From: Leishmania infantum JPCM5
Taxonomy: Eukaryota; Euglenozoa; Kinetoplastea; Trypanosomatida; Trypanosomatidae
Direction: 5' to 3'
NCBI RefSeq assembly: GCF_000002875.2
Contig: NC_009407.2
Coordinates: 354,001-418,000 of the forward strand
Length of the DNA stretch: 64,000 nucleotides
The position numbers and the translations under genes were made by a program. Each line of letters starts with the position of its first letter. The first letter of the stretch is position 1. This document shows positions 22,766 through 32,560 of the stretch, one piece after another. Under the pieces are notes generated by a model. That model was not told the DNA's origin and made no database searches. It worked only from the letters and a program-made list of their open reading frames with translations.

Positions 22766-23812
22766 CTACTGAATGAACAGACCCGCGCGTGCGAACGCCT
22801 CATCTGGGTTCGACAGCTGCTCCACGTTGAACAGCTCGTACTGGACCGGGGCCGAAGACCCAGTGCTGAACGGCACACCACGGCGCTTTTCGCTCTCCTT
22901 GATGGGCCACTGGTAAAGCTCGGCATCACGGCCGGTCAGCCAGTAGTTGCTGCGGAACGTCTTCGGGAACTTCCTGGTGTTTTCCGACATGATGGGCTCC
23001 CCAGATAGAAGGAAGGTCGGCACATTCACCGGCGCACGCTGCAGCGTCTTCAGCGCCAGGTGCGGGTCCTCCAGCTGGTCCACGTTGTAGATAAGGTGAC
23101 GGTCGCCCGTTGTCGCCTCCTGGACCACTGGCAACTGATCCGGCAGCGGGGCGAGCTTGAAAAACTCCATCTGGCGGCGGGTGAAGTACAGGCCGCTGTT
23201 GAAGTCGTTCGACTTGATGTGATCCTGCAGAAGCTGGAAGGCCTCCCCCTTCTTGCTGTACACGCGGCGACTGCCACCGCTAACGGGGTACTGCTGGAGG
23301 GCTTCTCCGCCGCTGAGCTGGCTGGAGTGAAAGAGCTTGATCTGAGACTTGGTCAGGAGGATGCTCGACCGTGCGTTGGCCTTAAACTGCAGATTCTCCT
23401 TGTACGCTTGCCCACGTGTGATCCACCACTTGCTTTGGTAGCTGTGCCGCTGCGCGCGGTCATTGAGCTCGAACTGCAGTCGCTCACCGTAGACCTTGCG
23501 GCTGCTGTAGCTGCTGTGCTTCGGCGCCTCCATCACCTCCGGAGGCGCGAGGAGCTGATCAAAGTTGAACAGCTCAAGCTGCTTGTCCAAAACCAGCTGC
23601 GTGGGCAGGGCACCTGGCTCCGGCTTCATGCCTAGGCGATCCGCCTCCCAGTCCTCGATCCACACATTACTGGGGCTGTTGCGCGCCCGCTGGTTGCTCT
23701 CCAGAATGTGGTGCTGCTGACTGAAAACAACGATGGTGCGGCCATCAGTGGCGATTACGGCACCAGCAGACACGCGCTGCACCAGCGCAGACAAAGACAC
23801 GCGACGGAGCAT
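22766..23812 (-). CDS. Conserved trypanosomatid-type protein with repeated LFNxDQL and WxT[RG] motifs
   Basis: The protein has 348 residues and no known domain that I recognise. It is built from repeated units. One motif is LFN-hydrophobic-[DE]QL: LFNFDQL (81-87), IYNVDQL (241-247) and LFNVEQL (327-333), with a weaker LFHSSQL (160-166). The other is an aromatic-hydrophobic-TR/TG motif: WWITRG (129-134), LYFTRR (208-213) and YWLTGR (290-295). The N-terminus MLRRVSLSALVQRV is Arg/Ser/Leu-rich without acidic residues, suggesting mitochondrial import (inferred). A good splice acceptor lies 39 nt upstream, which supports this start. The downstream gene encodes a longer, diverged relative. Possible roles include a structural or RNA-related mitochondrial protein, but nothing in the sequence proves one. 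Confidence 0.88.
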   Translation of the reverse strand: MLRRVSLSALVQRVSAGAVIATDGRTIVVFSQQHHILESNQRARNSPSNVWIEDWEADRLGMKPEPGALPTQLVLDKQLELFNFDQLLAPPEVMEAPKHSSYSSRKVYGERLQFELNDRAQRHSYQSKWWITRGQAYKENLQFKANARSSILLTKSQIKLFHSSQLSGGEALQQYPVSGGSRRVYSKKGEAFQLLQDHIKSNDFNSGLYFTRRQMEFFKLAPLPDQLPVVQEATTGDRHLIYNVDQLEDPHLALKTLQRAPVNVPTFLLSGEPIMSENTRKFPKTFRSNYWLTGRDAELYQWPIKESEKRRGVPFSTGSSAPVQYELFNVEQLSNPDEAFARAGLFIQ

Positions 23813-23850
23813 GTTGCGTGTGCTTGTGTTGCGCGACTGTGAAGGAACTT

Positions 23851-23880
23851 CTAAATATTACAAAAAGAAAACCGTGAGAA
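23851..23880 (-). promoter_or_regulatory. Candidate trans-splice acceptor of the 348-residue protein gene
   Basis: In transcript sense TTTTCTTTTTGTAATATTTAG forms a pyrimidine-rich tract ending in AG at plus 23851-23852. A CA repeat lies just upstream. The resulting 5' UTR is about 38 nt and contains no ATG. Confidence 0.5.
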
Positions 23881-23886
23881 ATGGAG

Positions 23887-23910
23887 GTGTGTGTGTGTGT
23901 GTGTGTGTGT
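23887..23910. repeat. (GT)12 microsatellite
   Basis: Perfect GT run (CA in transcript sense), just upstream of the predicted polypyrimidine tract of the 348-residue protein gene. Confidence 0.9.
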
Positions 23911-24566
23911 ATGTGCTTGCCTCTATGACGTGTGGGAGGGGGTCGGGAATGAAAGCGGACGAGAAAGAGAGAGCTGCTCGAGCGTGCGTCCGCTGCGTGG
24001 CCGTAGGAAGAAGCAGGAGGAGGGGGAAAGGGGGCTTAGGATCTCTAAAAGGAGGTGGGAGATTAGCGTAAGGGAGAGGCGCGAAACCACCAGTGCGGTG
24101 TTGCCCAACAGCGCAAGACGAAAAAAAAAGAGGAGGTGTGCTGCAGGCAAGCTGGAGGGGGATGGGGTGGGAAGCGGGGTGATGGTGGAAAAACGGGAGG
24201 ATGTATGCGTGAGGAAGGCAGAGAGCAAGACGAGCGAAGGATGGGAAGAAGAGAGGAAGAAGAGGGCGAGTAGTAAAAACGTGGCCACGACTGTGTGTGT
24301 GTGTGATGTTTTGCGCTCTCTGTTTCTCTTTGCGTTTCTCTATCTCTGTGCCAATCGAAAAAGTGTGCGTAAAGAACACAGCCGCGCATGTGGTACGAGG
24401 TGGGGGAGGGAAGAGGTCGCAGATCGCAAGAATTAGATGCGAGTAGCAATCAGCCGTGAAAACCGAGTCGGCAATCATCATCGCACGGAGCATCGGCGCG
24501 TGCGGAAGCCACCTGCACGCATACACGCACACGAATTCGTATTTGCGGCGTTCCACTTTTGCGCCG

Positions 24567-24592
24567 GTGTGTGTGTGTGTGTGTGTGTGTGT
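24567..24592. repeat. (GT)13 microsatellite
   Basis: Perfect GT run on + in the interval between the 1409- and 348-residue protein genes. Confidence 0.9.
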
Positions 24593-24949
24593 GCGCACGT
24601 GACTCAGCTCACCTCTGTTCATTCTGTTCGTGTGTTGTTGGTGAGGGCGGTGCTATTTTACCTTTTTCTCGTTTTTTTTTCTTTCGTTGCGCGTGGCATG
24701 CTGCCCTTTCGCTTCTTCCGTCGATAGAGAACTCGCGTTTGGCAGCGCGGCGGTGCGCCGAGGAAGCAGTGCAGGCGTCAGAGAGGCATGTGCGGATGCA
24801 GGCGCGAACGATCTGTGAGAAGCGTCAGCGCGCACACGAGGGAGGGAAAGGGGGAGGGTACGCACACACCACAGCGCTAGTTGGCAGATGCGAGCCCGAC
24901 AGCACACAGACACGCATGCTAAAACCCCTAGGATGAGTTATAGTGCTTA

Positions 24950-25470
24950 CGAAACGCCTGCGTGTTTATCCGCGGTGGCCGCCCTGCGCGTCTCTTGTAG
25001 TGGAACGTGGCACCCGGGTCTGACAAGCGCGAGACGCGCCCACCAGGACGCGACAGCAGCGACCCTTGCGCGTTGGCCACATATGTGTGGCCCTGCCGGT
25101 GGCTCGCCGGGTCTGGCAGGCTGCGTTGTGCGAGCTGCAGTATTCCGTGAACGCGATGCAGTGTGGGGGCGTTGCGGAGCTGCCGAATATCTGGCTGCTT
25201 CCACGTGCGCGGCCGCCCATGGCTGGTGCGAGAAGCAAGCAAAGAGGTGCTCGTGGCAAACGGCGTCGCCGGCCGGCACAACCACAAAGAGCAGTGAAGC
25301 ATCCTTCTTTTTTGTCGCCTTCGCTTCCCCCCCCTCCCCGTCCCCACGCGCTTCGAGAGGCAGACGCGAAAGATGTGCAGGAGTCACCGATGGCACACCG
25401 CCTTCTCGAGCACAGGCTGGCGCGAGTAAGATTTGGTAAAACGTGCTGTCGGAACGATGCTGCTGATGAG
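24950..25470. other. GC-rich block lacking the local purine skew
   Basis: Here the + strand purine bias of the flanks is lost and several frames stay open, the same look as the SIDER copies in this window. I could not find shared words with those copies by eye, nor a convincing protein. It may be a strongly decayed retroposon fragment in the 3' UTR of the 1409-residue protein gene. Confidence 0.25.
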
Positions 25471-26286
25471 AGGCAAAGACGGTGACGCGTCCTTCTCCTC
25501 AAGCACCACGCGTCGTGTGGGTAAAGGCAATGGCGCACCTGTGTAGCGGCAGGCGTCGAAAGAAGCAGAAGAGGGACGCAACAGAAAAAAAAAAGGAGAG
25601 AAGTACTGCACGAGTATGGCGTCTGTGCAACAGCAAGAGGGCGTGATGTCAGTGCCGCTGAATGCACCTCTCACCCACACACACAGACGCACACCCGCCT
25701 CGCTTTCCAACCAGTTCAAAGAGAGCTACCCGCACGGGGTGTAGGTAGTCCCTGCGCACATCGCCTAAGCTCATGTAGCGTAGTCGTTCCTGCTGATCCC
25801 GGCCCGCCAGCTCTCAGCCGCCGCTTTCGCGGTCTCTTCTCCCATTCGCACTGTTTTTCTTTTTCCTTTTGTGGGTAGTCAACGTGAAGCAGGTGAGAGC
25901 ATGGGGCAGGTGTCGTCGTGCATAAGAAGAAGCGGAGGCATGAGGAGCCTCAAACAACGCCGCACAGCGTCGGCAGTCTACAAGGTTCACGTGCCTTCTT
26001 TTCTGTTTTTCGTTCGTCTCGCCGATGTGCTTTCGCCTGTCGCGGATACACTCCTGCGAAGTTGCCGTTGCGCATGCCCGCAAGGAAGCACGTCCCTGCC
26101 ATACACGCGAGTGCCACCCCCCCCCATTCTCCTCCCAAGATTGGAATACGGACACGTGCAGTCCCCTTCGGCGTGCTTTTCTTTCCGTTGTGGCATCCCG
26201 TGTCGCTGCCCGCGCAATCATCCAAAAGCATGCACGTATAGAGTGAGAGGAAGGCAAAAGCACCGAAACACACGCGCATACGGGTG

Positions 26287-29200
26287 CTATGCGTACATGC
26301 GGTGTTGCGTGCCGGCCGCGGCGGCTGCGCCGCCGCCCCACAGCTCCAGCACAGTGCGGTGCTCCATCTCTAGTCGATGGAGCCGCGAGAGCACTAGCCC
26401 GTACACGGGCACGTAGTCGCTGAGTGCCGCACCGCGCAGCCGCAGTTGTGCATTGCTCTCCTGCCACGCCGCTCCACTTTCCACAAACTCACTGTCCATC
26501 GTCTGTATGGTAGCGAGATACTCCTCGTCACCGCGGAGAAGCCGGATCAGTCGACTGATAGGGCCTTCCCACGATGCTCGCAGGGCTTCGCGAGCAGCTC
26601 GTTCTGCATCCGTCATTGCAAAAAAAGAAGCACTTACCCCTTTCGTGGAGGGAGTGGCGGCGGCCGTCGAGTCATGCCGCAGGACTCGGTCGGGGCTCGC
26701 TGGTGCCATCAGCGGCACCGCTGCAGCACCACCGGTGGCACCCGTGCCACACGGTGTTTGCAGGTCCCCGAGGATCGGGTCAATGCTCGTCTTCGCGATC
26801 TGCGTCAGTTCCTGCACCTTGCACTTAAGAGGGGTTAAGTAGTCCCGCCAGGTGGCCTGAATGGTGGGCAGCAATAGCCCTTGACGAATGCGCTGACAAA
26901 CGAGCCAATCCATCCTTGTGCGGCCCAGCGAACCTACCGGCCCGGTGGACGGAGTCGGAGACGGCGGGGTGCTGTCCACGAAAGGCGAGGAGGCGTCAGC
27001 GACTCGCCCACTGCTATCGTTAGCATCGAGCAAGACGTGCTGCAGGGTGTGGAGGAGAATAGCGTAGTTGCGGCGCACCTGGTCTAGAACGCCGTCGCTC
27101 GGTCGCGCATCCATGAACGTCTCTGGGACCACGTTGGCCACGTAAGGGCCGAGCTGGCGCAGGCAATGAATCTCTACCTCCTCGGCGGAAAAGCGCGCCG
27201 GAAACGCCGCGGCCATTGTGGCAGCACCGGAGCCCGTCTCCGTAGTCGCACCGGTGTGTGGCAATGTGGATGGCAAAGGCAATGAACTTGTGCTAGCCGA
27301 CGAGATCGAGTCGCAAGTTGCGGGCGGGGGCAGCTGTCCTGGAGCGGCGCTCGGGGTCAAGCTCGCACCAAACGGGTCGGCGGCGCACAGACTTGTGTAG
27401 GTGGGCTCCAGCACCCCGCTATCCACCGCTGTCGTTGCTGCTCCCGCAGCACCAATGATCATCGGCGTGGTCCGGCGGTCCGGGGAGCCCTCTCCCATGC
27501 TCCGCAGCGGAGAAGCGACTGTGCCGACAAAGGCAGGTGGGGCCCGGTCGGCAGGGTCAGCGCTCATCAGCACCGTCTGCGGCTCGCTGGACACCGGCGC
27601 CGGAGTCGCGGTCGTCCGCCGCAGGTTGACGCCTATCTTCGTCAGCCACTTCGACCCAGTCTCGCTCAGCCGCTGGAGTGCCTTGCTGCCCTGCAGCATT
27701 TTCTGAATGCCAGCACCACTGGACACATGGTCACCTGGTCTCTTCGCATTCAAGTTGCCGGCGCCGGTGCCGCCGAAGAGATGAGTTGATGTATTGGCTA
27801 AGGCCCCAGCGCGGCTCGCCAGCGCCTCCTGCAGCGATCTCTCGGGCCTGATGGCGCCACCGCTGAAGTAGCATACGAGGAAGCGGTCGACGTTGTGCTC
27901 GATGAGCGTCAAATACGTCTCGGTGCAAATATTTTTGAAAGTATAGTAGCTTTCCGCGCGACTCTGGAAGGCGATGAGGCTCTGCTCCCACTCGACGATG
28001 TACGCAGGCCGAGGTGCCGGCTTCGCGTCAGACATGGACAATGACGTCCTCAAACTGGCACTGCCACGCCCATCGCCGGGGGCAGGAGCAGCAGCAGTGC
28101 ATCCTGTCACCTGCGCGCTGCTATCTGGGAGCTCGATTGCGTTTTCGGAGCCAGATAGAGACCCCTCGAATCGACAATGCCACTTCAAGTTCGCCAGCGT
28201 GGGGGAGATAAAGGACGAGTTTGCGACGCCCGCGTTACGACTCGCCTCCGCAGCAGCCGCCCCATTCACGGACGGAGATCGGGAATGGCCGGTGGATAGC
28301 TGCTGCAGGTATGGAGACTGGTTGAGGCTGCTGCACCTGCCCATCGCTGACGCGCGGGGCACGTTCAGCGGCTGTGCGAGGCCCGTCAGCGCCTCATTCA
28401 GCGAAGGTATTTGAGGACTCCGGCAAAAGATGGTGCGATAAGGCCCTGGCGACGGCAGCGTCGTCGTCGCCGCTGGCGTAGATGTGACTTGTGGTGGTTG
28501 CTGCAGCTGCGGGTGCGGCTGATGGGACGGTGGCTGCCCTTGCAGTAGCTGTGAAGCGTACTGAAGAGGCGGTAGTTCGAACAGCGTCAGCGAGCGGTAG
28601 GTGTCCGCCAGGATGGAGCTGGCCTCCGAGGAGGGCAAGGGGTCGCTCACACCGTAGGCAGCGACGCCAGTGCCGCCGACGGGTGCCGTGGGCGGGGTCG
28701 TCTGGCCGGCAGGGCGACCGCATGCGACGCCTGGGGAACGCACGTGGGACATCGCTGCAGGGGTTGGCCCGCCTCCGCCAGCGCTCATCACGGATGCGTC
28801 CTCCGCGCCGTCGGCTGCCACTGCTGCGCCGCATGATGAGGTCAAGGGAAACAAGAAGCTACGATTCAGATTGTCGTTGCCGGCGGTGCCCATGTAAAAG
28901 CTGTGGTTGTGATTCGGCAGCGTGGCAAAGCAGACGGATCCGTCTAGCAGCTTCCGCGGCGTCTCGGCACCGACGTTGGCTCTCTCTGCGCCGCCTCCCG
29001 GGTGTGGATGCTGCCCCGGGGTTGTGGGATCGAGCACCGGTGAGAGCTGTGTTGGGGCCGGTGCCTGAAAGTGCCTGTGGCCCGCATCACTAACGCCGGC
29101 ACTGGCGCTGCCGTCGTGGCCTAGCTGGGCGAAGGTGATGTGCTGCGGTTGCGGTGATGTTTTCGGGGACGACACTCTTATACCCCCCGAAGTAGCGGCA

Positions 29201-30516
29201 GTGAATGCCGTCCCGCTGGTGTTGGGCGACGCGCCGCCCACCTCCCACGCCGATGACGGTAACGCATACGGGCTGCGAAGGGGCGCGTCTTCGCTTGAGT
29301 GCCGTGGAGGCGCACCGCTGACGCAGACAGGCGTCTTGAACGATGGCGTTTGGATAACGTTGCCGGCGCTGCCCGGACTGCCCGCGCCGCTTCCCGGGCT
29401 TAATGCAGAGGTAACAGATGTTGAGTGTCTAAGAGCGCCGCGACTAGCGATAGATGAAGCGTGTGGCGTCGGCGTGAGCGCAGACGCAGGCGTGGTGAGG
29501 TGGGACAGACAGGCAAGAGGTGCAGGCACCTGATGATTCTGAGCCTGGCACTCGGCTACAGCCCACGACGGCGCGCCAACCTGGCCCGCCGCGGACGCGG
29601 TCAGTGGAACGCCAGCCCAGTCTTGAAAGGGATTCACAGCCGTGTGCGCGGCCGTGGAGTCGTGGGCCGTCGCAGTCGGTACAGACCTCAGCAGAGGCAG
29701 CGCAGCGCCACTGTCGGTCGGTAGTGTTGCCTTTGGGGCAGCGTGCAAGGGTGCGGAGGGCAACATCATTGCGGATGCGCACGCCGTGCCACCGGTAGGG
29801 CTTCCCGTTGCCGTAAGACTCAAAGGTGACCCAGAGAGGCAGAAAGACGGTTGCACCTGATGAAAGCTAGACGCCCATGTGGGGCCCAGACCGGGCGGCG
29901 GCCGTGTATCGACTGCGGTGACTCCCATCGATGGAGAAGCGACGGTGCTTCCGCTCGGGCTGTAGCCAAGCACGTCCTGCCCAGGGGAAGCGACGGCGTG
30001 TCCAGAAAACAGCGACCCCGAAATGTGGCACGCCGCCGGCGACGACATTACTGGAGCCGGTGCCCCCACAGTCGGCGGAGATGCTGGCGATTGAAAAGCA
30101 TTGCACTCAAGATGTGGCCGCTGCAGCGGCAGCGGTGCAGCGTGGGAGCCCGGATGCGCCTGCCGACTCCCACCACCACCCGTTGCTGCCGCCGTTACTG
30201 GTGCGGCGGTCCCACAGGCAGCGCCGTCGCCGACCTCTGGCGGCGGGAACGCGGCCCTAATGCGGTGCCCGCACTGCGAGTCGTTTGACGGCGCACGATG
30301 CTCGTTGGAGACTAGGCTTGTATGGTGATGATTCATTGCAGACGGCGCACCAAGCATGTTTGGTATGCTACAGCGTGCAGGGGCCACGGCGGCCGGCGGG
30401 CAGCTGCCGCTGTTAGACTCACACATCATGCCAGACGTGTGCGCCGCCATAGACACGCCGGCAAGCTCCTCAGCTGCGGTGACCACCGACACGACAGGCG
30501 GCAGCGCTGCCCACAT
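26287..30516 (-). CDS. Large protein of unknown function with disordered N-terminus
   Basis: The protein has 1409 residues. Residues 1 to about 835 are Ser/Pro/Ala/Gly/Thr-rich with scattered His, look disordered, and show no recognised domain. From about 839 (YIVEWEQSLIAF) a more ordered, helix-prone segment rich in Leu, Gln and aromatics begins. A second such region runs from about 1104 to 1395 and contains several amphipathic stretches (for example LLHTLQHVLL and RLIRLLRGDEEYL). The protein ends in an Ala/Gly run. No catalytic motif, signal peptide or membrane segment is evident. The ATG at 30516 sits 2 nt after a predicted splice acceptor; Met23 (30450) is an alternative start. Unbroken coding over 4.2 kb with a conserved-looking C-terminus supports a real gene. 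A scaffold-like role is only a guess. Confidence 0.85.
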   Translation of the reverse strand: MWAALPPVVSVVTAAEELAGVSMAAHTSGMMCESNSGSCPPAAVAPARCSIPNMLGAPSAMNHHHTSLVSNEHRAPSNDSQCGHRIRAAFPPPEVGDGAACGTAAPVTAAATGGGGSRQAHPGSHAAPLPLQRPHLECNAFQSPASPPTVGAPAPVMSSPAACHISGSLFSGHAVASPGQDVLGYSPSGSTVASPSMGVTAVDTRPPPGLGPTWASSFHQVQPSFCLSGSPLSLTATGSPTGGTACASAMMLPSAPLHAAPKATLPTDSGAALPLLRSVPTATAHDSTAAHTAVNPFQDWAGVPLTASAAGQVGAPSWAVAECQAQNHQVPAPLACLSHLTTPASALTPTPHASSIASRGALRHSTSVTSALSPGSGAGSPGSAGNVIQTPSFKTPVCVSGAPPRHSSEDAPLRSPYALPSSAWEVGGASPNTSGTAFTAATSGGIRVSSPKTSPQPQHITFAQLGHDGSASAGVSDAGHRHFQAPAPTQLSPVLDPTTPGQHPHPGGGAERANVGAETPRKLLDGSVCFATLPNHNHSFYMGTAGNDNLNRSFLFPLTSSCGAAVAADGAEDASVMSAGGGGPTPAAMSHVRSPGVACGRPAGQTTPPTAPVGGTGVAAYGVSDPLPSSEASSILADTYRSLTLFELPPLQYASQLLQGQPPSHQPHPQLQQPPQVTSTPAATTTLPSPGPYRTIFCRSPQIPSLNEALTGLAQPLNVPRASAMGRCSSLNQSPYLQQLSTGHSRSPSVNGAAAAEASRNAGVANSSFISPTLANLKWHCRFEGSLSGSENAIELPDSSAQVTGCTAAAPAPGDGRGSASLRTSLSMSDAKPAPRPAYIVEWEQSLIAFQSRAESYYTFKNICTETYLTLIEHNVDRFLVCYFSGGAIRPERSLQEALASRAGALANTSTHLFGGTGAGNLNAKRPGDHVSSGAGIQKMLQGSKALQRLSETGSKWLTKIGVNLRRTTATPAPVSSEPQTVLMSADPADRAPPAFVGTVASPLRSMGEGSPDRRTTPMIIGAAGAATTAVDSGVLEPTYTSLCAADPFGASLTPSAAPGQLPPPATCDSISSASTSSLPLPSTLPHTGATTETGSGAATMAAAFPARFSAEEVEIHCLRQLGPYVANVVPETFMDARPSDGVLDQVRRNYAILLHTLQHVLLDANDSSGRVADASSPFVDSTPPSPTPSTGPVGSLGRTRMDWLVCQRIRQGLLLPTIQATWRDYLTPLKCKVQELTQIAKTSIDPILGDLQTPCGTGATGGAAAVPLMAPASPDRVLRHDSTAAATPSTKGVSASFFAMTDAERAAREALRASWEGPISRLIRLLRGDEEYLATIQTMDSEFVESGAAWQESNAQLRLRGAALSDYVPVYGLVLSRLHRLEMEHRTVLELWGGGAAAAAGTQHRMYA

Positions 30517-30518
30517 GT

Positions 30519-30540
30519 CTGGCGGTCAACGCAAAAAAAA
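30519..30540 (-). promoter_or_regulatory. Candidate trans-splice acceptor of the 1409-residue protein gene
   Basis: In transcript sense a T9 tract is followed by GCGTTGACCGCCAG. The first AG is at plus 30519-30520, only 2 nt before the ATG. If used, the mRNA would have almost no gene-specific 5' UTR beyond the spliced leader. Confidence 0.45.
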
Positions 30541-32528
30541 AGCAGATTGGGCCGGCACACGCACAGAGTTGGCACCATAAGAATGAGAAAGGGAGAGCTT
30601 GTGAGTGTGCTCGGAATGGTGATGAACACTGGCGCAGCAGCAGCGGTGGGCGCGATGCACACCTAAGAACAGAGAAGCGAAAACAAAAAAAAGGAGGGGC
30701 AAACGCCGGCGACGATGACGACGATGACCACCAGGCGCCACCACCAGGCACTCTACCGTGAATGAAGAGCAATGAGGGGAGTACGTGAAGTGAGGAGAGT
30801 GTGGTGCGTGGCAGGGCAAGGCAGTGTTGTGTGCGTCGACGAGCGGATAGGATGCATATGCACACATAACGCCAGAAATGGGCGAAAGGCAGCGACTGCA
30901 GTCGAGGCAGGCAAGAGAGATGAAAACAGCAACGGCAAGTTAGGCGTGTCTCACCTCCTCCCACCCCCGCTCTTTCCCGCTCTCCCCCTCTCTTGCAAGC
31001 CAAAACTAAAGTTGACCGATGCCGACGATGGTGATGCTTGCGAAAGAGTTCGAGCTTCGGAAGCCAACGACGAGCAAGGTTGCACGTCCTTCGTGGAGGC
31101 GAGCGCCCCCTTCTCCTTCGCCAGCGTGAGAACGGAGAGAAAGGGGAAGGCAAGCGAGAGGAGGAGTGCGTTGCACCAACGCCATTAAGCGAGTCCACAT
31201 GTTCGTCGCAGCCCACCCGACTTCGAGGAGGAGGAGGGGGGCGGTGTCTGCGCGGTCGTGCCGCCTACACACCGAGAGGGGCATGCCAGCAGGCATGGAG
31301 CGTGTCTTTCATGCAAGAGCATACATACGCGTGTGTATGCTAGTGTCTGTGTACACCGACGAGGGTGCTGGGCAACTTAATCCGTCCAGCGTGTTGTCTC
31401 ACCGGGTGGGGAGACGAAGAGGGGGGTCTCGTAGGTGGGCGAAACGTATGGTGGAGGCGCTGACAGTGAAATCAGCGAGAGACAAGAGTGCCATAAAAGC
31501 ACCAGAGGCCTTTACTCAACATGGAAGAAGTAAGCATGGCAGGCGGAACGTTTATCGCGCTTCGACCGGACCAAGGGAAGAAAGCTCGACAGTACCTCCG
31601 ATCTCGTCGCGCTGTTATGTTCCGAGAACACTTGTGCAAAGATGCGTAAAAGGAGCCGAGCACGAATAGTTGCTGCAGGGACTGGCGCACTCGCTTGCTG
31701 GCTTAGGGAGAAGACGGTCCGGAGAAGATCTGGACAGAGAGCGAGCGAGGGTCCGCCTTCAGCGTTCACTGCTTAAGGAACGCCTTCCTCATTGTGTGTA
31801 GATGCGAATCCCTCGCAGCACTCCGAGCATGACGCAGCGCGCCACGAATGGGCAACGGAGCGCGAAATGTGGAAAACATGAAAAAAAAAGGAAAGAGAAA
31901 GGCGCTGCGCGAACCAGCGCCGGTGCAGCGCGGCGTTGTGGGAGGATGCAGAGAGAAAGAGGAAAACATGAAGAAGGGAGGGTCGGCGACCGGGGCCCAA
32001 GCGCCGTGGACTCGGCAAGTCGCTACGCGGAGGAAGGAGGAGGAGATGGACTATACGGTGAGCGGGTGGGGTGGGAGGGGTGAATCAGCAGGTGACACAA
32101 AACGAAGAGGGATGGAGCGATAGAGGGGAGCAGCACAGAGAATCCGCGCAACGTTTCACCCCGCAGGGAGAAGACGAAAAGAAAATGCGAAGTAAACCTT
32201 TACAAAAACCTCCCGACACCTGGAGCGGCTCACGGCGCAGCAACGACGGTAGAAGAATCAATCAGCGAATGAAGGAGGGTCCGCTCGCACACGACGACTT
32301 TACGGTAAAAAGAGAGGTGAGAGAAGCAAGGAACGCACGTGTGCCTTGTATAATCGATAGCCGCAACAGCGGCAACGGATAGGCAACGCCAAACTTGCCA
32401 GCTTGAATTCGCGGCGGGGGGATGAGGGAGTTGCTATACGACGATGCAGCAAGAGTGGCGAAAGGAGCACAAAATAACCAAAAAAAAGGTCAATGAATAA
32501 CGGTAACAACTCGAGGTGCGCTTCTCTC

Positions 32529-32534
<6 letters not shown>

Positions 32535-32560
<26 letters not shown>
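32535..32560. repeat. (TG)13 microsatellite
   Basis: Perfect TG run on + in the long interval downstream of the esterase gene. Confidence 0.9.

Larger units (their letters stand above)
23813..26286. other. Non-coding interval downstream of the 1409-residue protein gene
   Basis: The interval is 2.5 kb. It contains two GT repeats (23887, 24567), a purine-rich + strand part, and a GC-rich block at about 24950-25470 described separately. No supportable gene was found. Confidence 0.55.
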
